Assembly (NCBI RefSeq): GCF_001704415.2
Contig: NC_030814.1
Span: 75,509,121-75,573,120, forward strand
Direction of reading: 5' to 3'
DNA length: 64,000 nucleotides
Source of the DNA: Capra hircus
Lineage: Eukaryota > Chordata > Mammalia > Artiodactyla > Bovidae
The position numbers were made by a program, and so were the translations under genes. The notes under the pieces are model-generated. The model was not told where the DNA came from. It was given only the letters and a program-made list of their open reading frames with translations, and did not search any database. Below are positions 22,743-33,245 of this stretch, in pieces (the stretch's first letter is position 1; the number at the start of each line of letters is the position of its first letter).

Positions 22743-23400
22743 CCTCTTACACAGGAATGACTCCTCTCAAGTCTATTCCAAGGAAAGAGAGACAGACAAA
22801 AGAATTACATACAAAGATGTTTGTGGCATCATTGTTTAAAATAAGGTAAAATGGGAAACATATATTTAAATAATAAGGGCTTTCTTCATCCACTGATGAA
22901 ATGTGGCTATTTAAAATCAAATTTTGGGGACTTCCCTGGTGGTCCAGCAGCAAAGACTCTGCACTCCCAATGCAGGGCCTTGGGTTTGATCCCTGGTCAG
23001 GGAACTAGATCCCACATGCCCCAAGTAAGTGTTCAGAGGTTGCAACTAAAGATCTCATATGCCACAACTAAAAAGACCGAGTGCAGCCAAATAAATACTT
23101 TTAAAAATAATAATAAAGCACAGCAATGCAGATAATTTAAATGAGCCCTTTAAGAAAAAGAAATCAAGTTTTATAAAACTATTAATATGGAAAAAAAACC
23201 CTTCATAACATATCTAAGAGGAGTTTTTAAATAATATAGAATGCAGAAGTTCACTTTTTGGGGATAAAGTAAACATAATGCAATAAAACTGGATGAAAAT
23301 ATTCTAAAATTTAAATAATGGTTATTATTGAGTTGTCATATTATGGGTGATTTTTATTTCCTTCTTGATTTTCTGCATTTCTAAAATGCATAAAAATAGT
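22743..23400 (+). mobile_element. Old L1/HAL1-like fragment, part 2
   Basis: A-rich sequence with TTGTGGCATCATTGTTTAAAATA at 22825 (typical of L1 ORF2-end/3' regions), interrupted by a CHR SINE. Continuation of 22010-22262 across the LTR is plausible but not proven. Confidence 0.42.
22926..23112 (+). mobile_element. CHR-type tRNA-Glu SINE
   Basis: It starts GGGACTTCCCTGGTGGTCCAGC, then has GGTTTGATCCCTGGTCAGGG (tRNA-Glu T-arm/B-box) and GATCCCACATGCC, and ends in an A-rich AAATAAATAC...AATAATAATAAA tail. This is the cetartiodactyl CHR layout and is distinct from Bov-tA, which lacks the first tRNA half in this form. Confidence 0.88.
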
Positions 23401-23469
23401 AGACAGTGTGCTAATAATACATGATATGACCTCATTAAATCTATGTAACTTTTAAGAAATCTTTTATGG

Positions 23470-23620
23470 AAGACTTAAGTTCAAATTCCAGCAATATCTA
23501 TCTTATCTATCAAACCAAGATAGTAACATCTACCTCAAAGGATTATTATGAGGTTAAATGATATAATAACTAACTTCCTGCACCATGAACCCAGTAGGCA
23601 TTCAGTCAATGGCTTTTTAA
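23470..23620 (+). mobile_element. MIR SINE
   Basis: TCAAATTCCAGCAATATC, then AGTAACATCTACCTCAAAGGATTATTATGAGGTTAAATGATATAA and CCCAGTAGGCATTCAGTCAATGG follow the MIR 3' half in sense. Confidence 0.75.
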
Positions 23621-23867
23621 ATTCAATAATAAGCACTTTGGCCAAATCTTCAAACACAAATCAGAATGAGCATTTGAAATAAATTCTAGAGCTCCCAAAA
23701 GAATAAAGAACATTAAGGTTTGACCTTGTGTTTTACCACTCATCTAAAATAAGTGGGATTTGGCCAAATTGCAAACCACTGTGGCAAACTACTGTGTCTC
23801 TCACTGCCACGTTTTGACCTTTTCTTTTCTCCCTGACCCGCCACCCCCCACCCCCCAGAAACAGTAG

Positions 23868-24400
23868 TTTAATGAATGGAGGAGCTTACATGTCTGTAGC
23901 AGGGTCCTGGAATGACACCCCACGGTGTGCAGCAGATAGTGGGCAGGACTTGGTGGCTGTCTTCTCATCAGGGGAAGAGGAGATTACCAGTTACAAGAGA
24001 ACTGATGTCAGGTTTTGCCTCATTAGTTACCAGGGAAACCACCAGAGGGGCATGCCCTTAATGCCCTTGTTGATTAAAACAATTGTAAGCTGGGGCCTGG
24101 GGCAAGTACTTAGGAAGGTCAGTCAAATGCAAATGGTATAAGTGAAACAGGCATTTGAAGGACAAAAGATGTACAGAGAGCAAGAGAACAACCATCTTCA
24201 GTGGCATGACCATACACTCTACCCCAATGTAACATGCATGACCCTTAAAATCTTGGTCCTCCTCTCTTCTTCAGTTCTCTGGGATCAGGTGTGTAGAGGG
24301 GGACTGCAACCAGATCAAGAGTAAGATACACCTGATCACACCTGCTCACAATGTAATCAATAAAGACATCTGGTGACAAGAATTTTGACTGTTTATAATC
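23868..24400 (+). mobile_element. LTR-like module A (unclassified ERV)
   Basis: It contains a segment (about 23870-24000) homologous to 25238-25370 and a polyadenylation signal AATAAAG at about 24359 followed by a GT-rich stretch, as expected for the R region of an LTR. I do not recognise the family securely. No retroviral ORF is intact, and I describe only the remnant. Confidence 0.4.
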
Positions 24401-25237
24401 TTAACCCTTGAAAATCCTAATATCTGGCAAAAACCAAGAAGCAAGTTACTGTGATTTCCTGATTGGAAAAATTAATACTTCAATCTTCAGCCAAAGGAAG
24501 GTAAAGCCAAAGGAAGGAAGCCAAAGGAAGACCCATTCAGCAATTAATGTTTCAATATTTTATCCTATTTAAAATGACCCATGAATTCTCTTCTTTTAAC
24601 TTTAGTTTCAAATTATCAAAATCCAAAGAGACTATTTTAGATAGACGTTCCCCCAAACAATTATTTCTAAAGAGTTTATCTAAAATCTCTTTTATCTTCT
24701 TTATTCTTAGCGATCACAGAAGATTAAAGTTTCAGAGAGGTCAGGTAGATCATTTACATCTCAAAGGCATAATAGAAGTACCAATTCCTTCTAGAAACCT
24801 AGCTTAACCAATTATAAAAACTCACTTTGATACAATACCAGAGCCATTAGAGGCTATCGTCCTCTAGATCTCTTGGCAGCTCCCATTAAACCAGGATAGC
24901 CCGCACAAGGCCCCATGTAACAGTAGACAGCCACCTACTCCAGAATCCCCTCCTTCCTCACAACATCTTTCAGAGTCATCCCTGGAAGTTTTGGGCCCCA
25001 CATGTCAGCTGTCAGCTAGCCAGGAATTATACCTGCAACTCTCAGACCTTACATGCTAGTGGACAGTACCTGCAACTTTTCATTCCAGTCCTATATTTCT
25101 TGACATCTCAGCTCTCATGGGAGTTTCCTTGGTCTCCTGGCCGGTTCTGCCAATTGTTAGGTTGCACCATACTGCTCTATGAGGCTTATACTTACCCAGC
25201 TTCAAGACCAAAGAAAGAGCTAGGAGTCAGCCACAGA
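24401..25237 (+). mobile_element. Possible eroded ERV internal region
   Basis: It lies between two homologous LTR-like modules and includes only short frames (24547-24807, 25100-25396). It could be a much-deleted retroviral interior or unrelated spacer. No gag, pol or env motif could be read with confidence. A local GGAAG(G)-AAGCCAAA tandem (about 24490-24530) is present. Confidence 0.25.
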
Positions 25238-25395
25238 GAAATCAGTGGTCTAATGGATGGGGAAACTCACACATATGGAGCAAGGTCCTGGAGTGACACC
25301 CCAGCACGTGCAGCAGAAGGCAGGCAGGACTTGGCTGTCTTCTCTTCGGGGGGAAGGGGAAATTCTCATCCTGACCTTATTTATTACTACTGGTA
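25238..25395 (+). mobile_element. LTR-like module B (partial)
   Basis: It aligns by eye with module A: GCA(A/G)GGTCCTGGA(A/G)TGACACCCCA, GCAGGACTTGG and CTGTCTTCTC occur in the same order with similar spacing. It breaks off after about 130-150 bp, so it would be a truncated second LTR or a partial duplication. Confidence 0.42.
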
Positions 25396-26117
25396 ATAAA
25401 AAGTAATAAATTTACTGTTAATAAATAGATGGACAAGCACCAAGTTCTTCTGCTATGCCTAGTAGATGATAAACAAATAGCTGAGGTAAAGTGGAGAGGC
25501 TGGGCAGCAGTTGACTTTCCTCTCTGATGTGGAAGCCCTTTTCATTATTAACTGTATCTGTTCCCACTGGGAGTGTGAAGAACATCTTAGACTGAAAGCC
25601 TTCCAGTGATCTATAAAGAACCACCCCTCTTACCTCCCTGGTTCATATTCTCCTCTTCATTCCCAGGCCACATTGCTGTGACTTTGTTAAATTAACATGT
25701 ATTAAGCAGAGCCCTAGAGTGTCAAATGATGAGCTATAGTTCAACTAAAGACCACAAAGAAACCAGAATAGAAAAGTGTATCACTCAAAGGTTCTGGAGA
25801 AGGTACACAACACATACCTGGAGGTGCCCATGGGGAAGCCAAGACAGGGTACAGGCAGAGAGCACGTGGCTTTTTTAGGGACCGTGGATGGACTGCTTTG
25901 GGATTCCCAGACTAAGGTCAGATGGCTCAATTCAAAGCAAAAACAGCAGAGTTTCAGTAAGCTTCTAAGAGCACACAAGGGGAAGGAAGGCCCTGGGAAG
26001 ACTACTGCTCACAAAGACTGCTGGAGAAGTTATATCAGGAGTTTACATTTGAGTTTGTGATTGTGTGCGCTGTTCTCTACAAACTGTCATCTAGGACATG
26101 CAACTTTGGGATGGGCT
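25396..26117. other. No gene or repeat recognised
   Basis: Nothing recognised apart from TAATAAA-rich sequence at 25392-25425. Confidence 0.4.
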
Positions 26118-26129
26118 AGTGTCAGGTCA

Positions 26130-26411
26130 CAGGGAAGGCAATGGCACCCCACTCCAGTACTCTTGCCTGGAAAATCCCATGGACGGTGGAGTCTGGTAGG
26201 CTGCAGTCCGTGGGGTCGCTAAGAGTCGGACATGACTGAGTGACTTCCCTTTCACTTTTCACTTTCATGCATTGGAGAAGGAAATGGCAACCCACTCCAC
26301 TATTCTTGCCTGGAGAATCCCAGGGACGGCAGAGCCTGGTGGGCTTCCGTCTATGGGGTCGCACAGAGTCGGACACGACTGATGCAACTTAGCAGCAGCA
26401 GCAGCAGCAGC
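26130..26411 (+). mobile_element. Full-length Bov-A2 SINE with perfect TSD
   Basis: A complete dimer in sense: both GGCAATGGCA and GGAAATGGCA starts, the TTCACTTTTCACTTTCATGC linker, and an AGC tail of about seven units. The flanks AGTGTCAGGTCA at 26118-26129 and 26412-26423 are identical, a 12-bp target duplication. Bov-A2 elements are known to be copied by BovB-type machinery. Confidence 0.97.
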
Positions 26412-26413
26412 AG
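26390..26413 (+). repeat. (AGC)n microsatellite on SINE tail
   Basis: An uninterrupted AGC trinucleotide run ends the Bov-A2. AGC tracts attached to Bov-A2 tails are a known source of bovid microsatellites. Confidence 0.92.
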
Positions 26414-26423
26414 TGTCAGGTCA

Positions 26424-27535
26424 AGGCCCTGCAGGCCACTTGGCACCAAATCATGCCAAGACAGCAACATCATGGAGTAGTTTAGCTGACTTCTTGGCAC
26501 ATATGCACATTCTTGATCATAAACAATAAATAACATAAATGAATAAACAATATAAATAAATAGCAACAGGAGCTAAATTCTGTTGAGAGCCCCCCCCCCT
26601 CCGTGACAGCACTGTTCTCCGCACTCTGCTTGCAGCCCTGCTTCTCGTGTGAGGAATCAGAAACACAGAGGAGGGAAGTAACCTACTGAGCTAGAGAGCA
26701 AGAGAGCATGTCTTCCCCTAAAAGGAAAAGGAAGAATGGAATGCTTATGCCCGTTTTCTCCTTCAAAGGCTGTAGAAGAAGAAAAGAGAAGAAGAGACGC
26801 TGTAGAAATTTATCCCTCCACCCACTACGACTTGGCTGAACGAGAACCTGAAAAAGTTATGAAGAGAAAGCTTTGGTAGGACTGAGGACAGCTGATAGAT
26901 TTCATCATTAGGTTGAGTACTTAGTTATCATAAATTATTCACATTCCTGTTTCTCATCTGTAAAATGTATATATGTTGCATTTAACATCAACAATTAAAA
27001 ATTTTCAGTTTTAATTTTGTTACAAACCCAGAGGAATTAAGTATCACATAAACAGAGTATTCAGCTCCAATTCTTATTGTGTAATATAACCCTAACCTAG
27101 CCTGTAAGCTTTATAAAAATACAGATTCTTTTACTTTATTGTATTCCCTACAATACTATGTATACAGTGATTTACCTACAAAGCTTTCCCATCAATGAAC
27201 TTACAACAAAAGAAACTGTAAGGAAAACATCTCATTGGCTATTCAACTTACAACTCAAGAAGGAAGAAAATACACGCAGCTCAGCTTACTAATTATTCAT
27301 TCATATGTCAATTTGAGGCATAGGAAAAGATTTTCCCATAGAAGGTGTATAATATATGTCTTTGAATACAAAAATAACTAGAGTTCAGATTCATCTAAGT
27401 TTCAAATGAAAGCACTAACATCTTACCCCACAAATAAGACATTAGCATTGCACGTCTGGACCTGGGGTAGCACATGAAATATAAAGCATGGAGAATGGGG
27501 GAATGGGGATGAAACATGGGCACCATGAGTCTGGA
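26424..27535. other. No gene or repeat recognised
   Basis: No identified gene. A C-homopolymer lies at about 26591-26599 and an (AATAAAT)-rich stretch at 26520-26565. Confidence 0.4.
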
Positions 27536-27539
27536 GACT

Positions 27540-27775
27540 GAGAGAGCAGTCCAGGGCAGGTACTACTTGGTCAGCTCTCCTGCCCCAACTAGATGCTCTA
27601 GCCCATCGCTAGAGACAAGTGGCAAGCCAGAGGGGCTGTAGGTGGGAGTGATCTTGGTGAGGCAGCAGTGAGCAGGGGCATGAAGTGAGATCTTAATTCC
27701 CCTTCCTGGAATTGAACCTGGGTAGCCTGGATGAGAACCAGGAATCCTAGTCACCAGATCAGCAAGGACAAAAGG
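27540..27775 (-). mobile_element. tRNA-Glu-derived SINE-like element
   Basis: The minus strand reads as a nearly complete tRNA-Glu-like body (27698-27768) followed by GGGGAATTAAGATCTCACTTC and a TC-rich stretch down to about 27540. The 'gaactaagatc' word after the tRNA part is typical of CHR-type SINEs, but the tRNA portion resembles tRNA-Glu(UUC) more than the usual CHR head. Confidence 0.5.
27698..27768 (-). pseudogene. tRNA-Glu-like sequence
   Basis: About 71 nt on the minus strand can be aligned by eye to tRNA-Glu along its length: a degraded acceptor 5' half, D-arm with CTGGTGACTAGGATTC, an anticodon stem CCTGG...CCAGG, and a T-arm GGTTCAATTCC. The acceptor ends (TCCTTGC and GAAGGGGA) pair poorly and the A-box is altered, so it is a repeat-borne tRNA pseudogene rather than a working gene. 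Confidence 0.55.
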
Positions 27776-27778
27776 CCA

Positions 27779-28585
27779 GAAGGTATTTTTCCCTGGATCT
27801 TTGTCCCCAGTGAAAAATGTATTTGTTATGGAGGCAAAAACTGTAAATGCAGGTACAAGGTTTGCCATTAGAACTAGCTCAACAATAAGTGGGAGATCAC
27901 ACAGAGAAATGGTTTGTTTAGTTAAGACAGAAGCAACGCAGAGATGCATACCTGGAGAGAAAAGGTGTGGGTGTCCCCGCTAGTGAGGAGGAGTACAATA
28001 AAGAGGCAGTCAAGTCATTTATACAGGTAAATTCTTTCCAGTCTTTGCTTACCTTTAGCCAATTATCTATTTTCTTTTGCCATACCTGACCTACCCTGGG
28101 ACCCTCCCCTAGGTACGAATGCACCCCTCAGCCAAAATAGATCTTGAATCGAAGGCTTCTGGGAGGAGCAAGACTCATTATGGCCTGGCATTATCCCCTG
28201 ACTTTTTGACCCCCAAGGACCCTTTCCGCATACACGCAGTGTCTTCCTTGTCCCAAAACATGGGGAGGGAGAGTGGAGATCCCTTAATCCTTTACTCAAA
28301 CAGGGTTTTGCCCCTCTTTATCTTTGCCATGACAATTATCTCAAATTGTTTAAAAGAGAGAAGCACTACCCATTTATTCTGTTTCTGTTGTTACTTCCAT
28401 TTCAGAGGGCAAACAGGAGGCTGGAGCCCACCTATCTCCTATCTCAGGAAATGCAAACAGGAGGCCTGCTGTAAATGTCTAACCTGGAACCCATCTATCT
28501 CCTGCCTCTGGAGAGAGTTCTGTAGCAGAAAAGGAGAGGGAAAGAAACGGGACCAGGGACGCACTGTTGTCCAGTAGGAAGTAAG
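27779..28585. mobile_element. LTR-like repeat block, unclassified
   Basis: This is a sequence I associate with repeated bovine LTR-type DNA next to the tRNA-Glu unit. The minus strand has a TATA-like TATAAATGAC at 28014-28023; the plus strand has AATAAA at 27998-28003, so orientation is ambiguous. There is an internal near-repeat, ACAGGAGGC(T/C)...ATCTATCTCCT/CTATCTCCT, at 28410-28505. Frames across it are short and not retroviral genes. Confidence 0.38.
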
Positions 28586-28689
28586 GCAAATCCAGCCACC
28601 TATGGCCAGGGAGGGCTTTCTCGTGTTACCACCTGGCAGACCCTGGGCTCATTATTTAATCTCTGCCTGGTACACAGCAATAATCAAGT

Positions 28690-28800
28690 ATTCACTCCAT
28701 GATGAATACAGTTTTAAGCACTTTACAGGTATTACCTCATTTAATTCTTAAATATTCTTAGGAAAGAGAGGTCCAGAGAACCTAAGTATCCTGGACAATG
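28690..28800 (-). mobile_element. MIR SINE fragment
   Basis: TACAGTTTTAAGCACTTTACAGGTATTACCTCATTTAATTCTTA followed by GAGAGGTCCAGAGAACCTAAGTA is the antisense MIR 3' half. Confidence 0.72.
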
Positions 28801-29082
28801 ATGCCACCCAGGTCACCCCTCCTGAAGGCCTGTTGCCCCAGCTGCTGGCAGAGAGCTGTCCACTCCCAGCCCCTCAAGGATGCCTCACCAACTACTCAAG
28901 CCAATACCCCTCAGGGTGACCCACCTCCAGTGACTGACCCCTGTGAGTGTATTTCTGCCCTGCTTAAGGCTCCAGAGCTTCGCTTCGTGGCTGCCCACCT
29001 TGTCCCTCTGCCCTGTCCTGCTCCTATTGCCTTCTTCTTTCATATGTTAGGCCAATAACACACCAGAATGAAAAACTTGTAC
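28801..29082. other. No gene recognised
   Basis: GC-rich, with an open frame 28798-29058 (86 residues) that resembles nothing known to me; probably chance. Confidence 0.35.
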
Positions 29083-29092
29083 ACTAAACTCA

Positions 29093-29322
29093 GGCTTCAC
29101 TGGTGGCTCAGCAGTAAAGAATCCGCCTGCAATGCTCGAGCCACAAGAGACGAGGGTTCGATCCCTGGGTTGGGAGGATCCCCTGGAGAAGGGAATGGCA
29201 ACTCACTCCAGTATTCTTGACTGGAGAATTCCATGGACAGAGGAGCCTGGTGGGCTACAGCCCATGGGGTCACAAAGAGTTGGACACAACTGAAGTGACT
29301 TGGCATGCACACACACACACAT
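29093..29322 (+). mobile_element. Bov-tA SINE with TSD
   Basis: A sense Bov-tA (GGCTTCACTGGTGGCTCAGC start, full body) with a short (CA)n tail at about 29308-29320. The word ACTAAACTCA flanks it at 29083-29092 and 29323-29332, a perfect 10-bp target duplication. Confidence 0.95.
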
Positions 29323-29334
29323 ACTAAACTCATC

Positions 29335-29475
29335 TCAGAGTCTGTATCTGAGAAAATCCAAACTGGAACACTAAGTAACTTGCTCAGGACCCAAGGATCC
29401 CCAGTGGGGACCCCAATCCAAGCAGAATGGTTCCAGCGCCTGAGCTTCTAACTGTCCTGTTCCACTGCCTTACAA
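29335..29475 (-). mobile_element. Possible MIR fragment
   Basis: CTAAGTAACTTGCTCAGGACCCA followed by CTGAGCTTCTAACTGTC resembles the antisense MIR tRNA-proximal half. Diverged. Confidence 0.45.
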
Positions 29476-29768
29476 CCAGAGCCTTCATTACCCAAGACTC
29501 CTACCACAGTCTACACAAACTCTGACTTTTCATTAGGTAGATGGTTCAGGCAAAGATTTTGTCTCCCAACCGCCACACAGAATTTTAGCCATATAAGGGA
29601 GAGGCATGCAGCCTTCTGTCTCTGGAACTAGATCTTATATTAACAGAATCTACCCTAATTTCATCTCTCCCCCTTTTTCAAAGTATTCTCAGTGGCATGC
29701 TAAGTCAGTAAGAATTTAAGATTTCCTGAACCTCAGAACTGAAGATTAGAAGGATAGAAAATAAAGTC

Positions 29769-29799
<31 letters not shown>

Positions 29800-31255
29800 G
29801 TCCACAGAGCAAGCTTCCTCTTTGGATATCCTAGCTTAAAACTGACCTTTTTAAAATATGGTGAGAGATTGTCCACGCAGTCTAAGAAGCTAATTTTCTA
29901 AAAAATCACTTTCCATGATGGACAGGGTAAGAAAGATATTTTTCAAGTTAGTATTTTCTTCCACTCTGTTGATATCCTCTGTTTAACTTCCAATTTCCAT
30001 AATATAGAAGGCCAAAATACCCTGATGCTGATTTAAACAACTGTCAGTTCCCCAATATACCTTGTTTTGATTTTGCTTTCTTTCTGCTTTTGCTATGGGG
30101 TTCATAGATGCCTCTTCTACAGTCACAGTATTTCATTTACAAACATGTCACACTGTCTAAATTGAACCTAATTAGCAAGCCAGGGCACCTAATTCTCAGG
30201 CATTTTCCCACTCCTCCAGACCCCCTCACTCCGATAGTCTCAGTTGTCAATGCAAAGTCATTTCCAAAAACCACGACAGGATAAATGGAAACTGGTCTTT
30301 ACCACGGAGAAAACAGTCCCGTCCTCCCTATTTTCTGGAACCTGACTTTCTTTAGGGGTTTTTAAATCTCATTAAAGACTACAACAAGTTCCACAGCTGC
30401 TGAGGAGCCTCAGGATAATTCAAGCTGATGCCTTTCATTCCACTTCCTGGAGTGCTGGTAACCAGGATGGGGCAGTCACTACTGTGAACCCCATCTTAGA
30501 TCTGTGCTGTTCAGCAAAGTCATGGTGTTCGCTCATTATGCAGTGCATTTTCACCTTGCCTCCAATTGTTCTGGTCATGTCAAAGATAGAGCTTTGATGC
30601 ATACATTGCATTGAAGAAAAGAGGAAAAAGTAACAGAAAGAAGGGAGTAGGATTAGCAGCTCAAAAGTTTTAAAACTTTTGATCTCATTGAAATGAAAAC
30701 ATACTTTATCTACCTTCTTCAGATGTTACTGATTGCATTAATTCCAGACATAAGTAAGTCAGTAGGTGCCTTTTTTTTCCCCCAAGCTGGTGACGTTTTT
30801 CTACAGGGAGCCTGCAAAGGAAAACTGTCTCTCTCGTAGTGCTCCTAGGCAAAGCATTGAAGTACAATCCCAACAAAATCAAAGTGACAGCTAGAAGGCA
30901 CCCCTAATTGCCAGCTCACTGAGTTCTTTCAGGACTTGAATACAATTGTCAATTATCAGGGTCTCTTTGTAGACTAGACAAGTAACAATGAATGTAAGGT
31001 CTAAATCAAACTTGCCAAAAAGACATTGCTACATTTTCACATCTGATAGCAGTATCCAACAGCAAACCCAAAATCAAATGTAAACTAAGATATTAGGAAA
31101 AGGCATCAAAGCAACTATAAAGTAAATTATTAAATTCTGTTAGTAACTGTGTTTAATGCAAAGTCACATGGTCACAATTAACATATTTTCCACACCAAAA
31201 ATGAACACATATCTAGTACATGGTCTGACCATAAAAATTACTTCAATAACTCTCT
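29476..31255. other. No gene recognised; A-rich run
   Basis: 1.8 kb with no identified gene or transposon. A poly-A followed by GAAA-type units at 29770-29800 looks like an old retroposon tail, but nothing upstream is recognisable. Confidence 0.4.
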
Positions 31256-31370
31256 TAGTGAGTGACCCCTGCATGCTACGCACTCACTTTTCTCAGCACT
31301 GCAGGTGAAGTTGTGAACAAAACAGGCATGGTCCCTGCCCTCATGGAAGTTACATTCTAATAACAGCTAT
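31256..31370 (+). mobile_element. Old mammalian repeat fragment
   Basis: CTCAGCACTGCAGGTGAAGTTGTGAACAAAACAGGCATGGTCCCTGCCCTCATGGAAGTTACATTCTAATA matches a widespread old mammalian repeat (the 'gtgaacaaaacag...ccctgccctcatgg' motif). The family name is not certain. Confidence 0.5.
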
Positions 31371-32984
31371 ACATAAAATTTAATATTCCTTAATCACATA
31401 TCTTTCATCCCCTTCACAAATAAATCATAAGAAAATAATGGGAAAGGGTTGTAAATTGGACCAACAAATACTCAGGAACTAAGTCGCTGGGGGACACTGA
31501 AGGGACTCACTCTCTTTACTGCCATCTCACTTCACAGATTAAATGACAGAACTTTATGTCCATCCAGTCCAGTCCCCTTCAATGCCAAATCACATTCAAA
31601 TCATTGTAGACTAAAGAGAATCTGTGCCACTTTTAAACGTCTTACATGGCATTTGAAGGAGACTGGTTCTACTGGACAAGAAAAAGGAGAAATGGAGCTG
31701 TCGCTTCCTCTGTAGGCTTTTAAGACCACAGTTATTTCTATCAGGGGAAATGAGAAAAGAATCACATGACTTACAAGCCCCTGGAGGGAGATCTTACTGG
31801 ATAAAGAATCACTGTTACTATTTAATACACTATTCAGAGAGCTGAAAGGAAGCAGTAAGCAGGTATCCATGCTCTTGCTCCCTTGACACTTAGTTCTGTT
31901 TGTCCAAATTCTCCTTTTAATGTTTCTTGCTTTCCTGTTGGCTGTTGTAGCATGCACTCAAAGTAGAAGTGGGGTTAGTAAGTTGGAAATACTGTCTCAC
32001 TTACATGGCTTGTTATTGGAGAAAATGGGAATGAAAGAACTGATTTTCTTCTCCCTCTCTATATACATTCCCTAAGCACCTTCACTCATTCTTCTGATTC
32101 TATCCATCATTAATGTCTAACTCCAAATCTCTGCATCTAGGTAAATTTAGTAGATGCCATACCAGTATTTAAAACTCAACAGAGCCAGCACTGGGATCAT
32201 GGCTTCCCCCATGGTCTACATACTGATTCTCTTCACATATCCTATGTCTCAATGAAGGGCACCACCATCATGTCCAAAGTCACCGACCACTCAAGAAAAA
32301 CTAACAGGAACATGCAACAGTCACCTACAACAACAGTTGAGAACCAGGAAAAGATACTGCTGAAAGAATTTTTTAAAGACAGAAACAAAGGAAAAACATC
32401 CATGTTGATGGATTGGAAGACATAATATGGTTAAGATGTCCAATTTCTATCAATGGTGGTACCATAAAAAATTTGAGAAAGAGAATGAATAAGAGGCCAC
32501 ATTATTAGAAAATAACTTGGAAAAAAATACTAAGAGATGTGAACAGACAGGGGAAAACAGGCAGGAATGAAAAATGGATGCTGGACTTGACTTGTGGACC
32601 TCTCCAGCCCTTCCTTCCTATTGTCAGAGTTTAGAGAGGGTTGAAATATGGGAAGAGATTAAGGGAATTGATCTCTACATCCACTTCCTTGCCCCATCCC
32701 TATTTAAATCCATCTTCTTTAGCCATGTCATTTTTCTTTTTCACTTAAAATGTCTTTCACCTGACATAAATCTGGGCTCATGGTGACAAGGGGTACAAAA
32801 CTTGCAGCCTTCCTATAAACAAACACCCAACACATTCCCTGCACTTCCATGTGGCTGCTGGGCAGGACCAATGGAATGGGGCTGAATATTGGAAGAAAAG
32901 CTACAGTATTTAGTGGGGAAGCTTGCCACCTACAGCCTGTCTGGTCCATGCATGGGTGGACCATGAGAGACCTTATAAAGGCTT
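31371..32984. other. No gene recognised
   Basis: No coding gene. The longest frame, 31601-31957 (minus, 118 residues), has no recognisable domain and looks like chance. Confidence 0.4.
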
Positions 32985-33245
32985 TGAACGGAGAAAGAAA
33001 AATAGATTACAAGTATATGCCATTCTGAAAAAAAAAAAAGCAAAACTATGGAAATAATGATAAGATCATTGGTTGCCAGGAGATTGGGGGGAGATAAAAA
33101 AAGACTACAGTTTTTATAAGCAGCAAATATACTTTGAAAGACATTATAAAGATGGATATATGTTATTAAACCTTTGTCCAAACCCATAGAATGTGCAACA
33201 CTACTTACTTCATTAAAGTTAATCCTAAGATGAACTGGGGGAAAA
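32985..33245 (+). mobile_element. Old L1 3' UTR
   Basis: ATCATTGGTTGCCAGGAGATTGGGGGGAG, then GATGGATATATGTTATTAAACCTTTGTCCAAACCCATAGAATGTGCAACAC, is the typical 3' UTR of old mammalian L1 (L1MA/MB type) in sense. Confidence 0.82.

Noticed and set aside
24547..24807. Retroviral gene between the LTR-like modules
   Set aside because: The 86-residue frame has no gag, protease, polymerase or envelope motif that I can recognise.
27698..27768. Functional tRNA-Glu gene
   Set aside because: Acceptor stem ends do not pair, the A-box is altered, and it lies in a repeat element. Treated as a tRNA-derived pseudogene.
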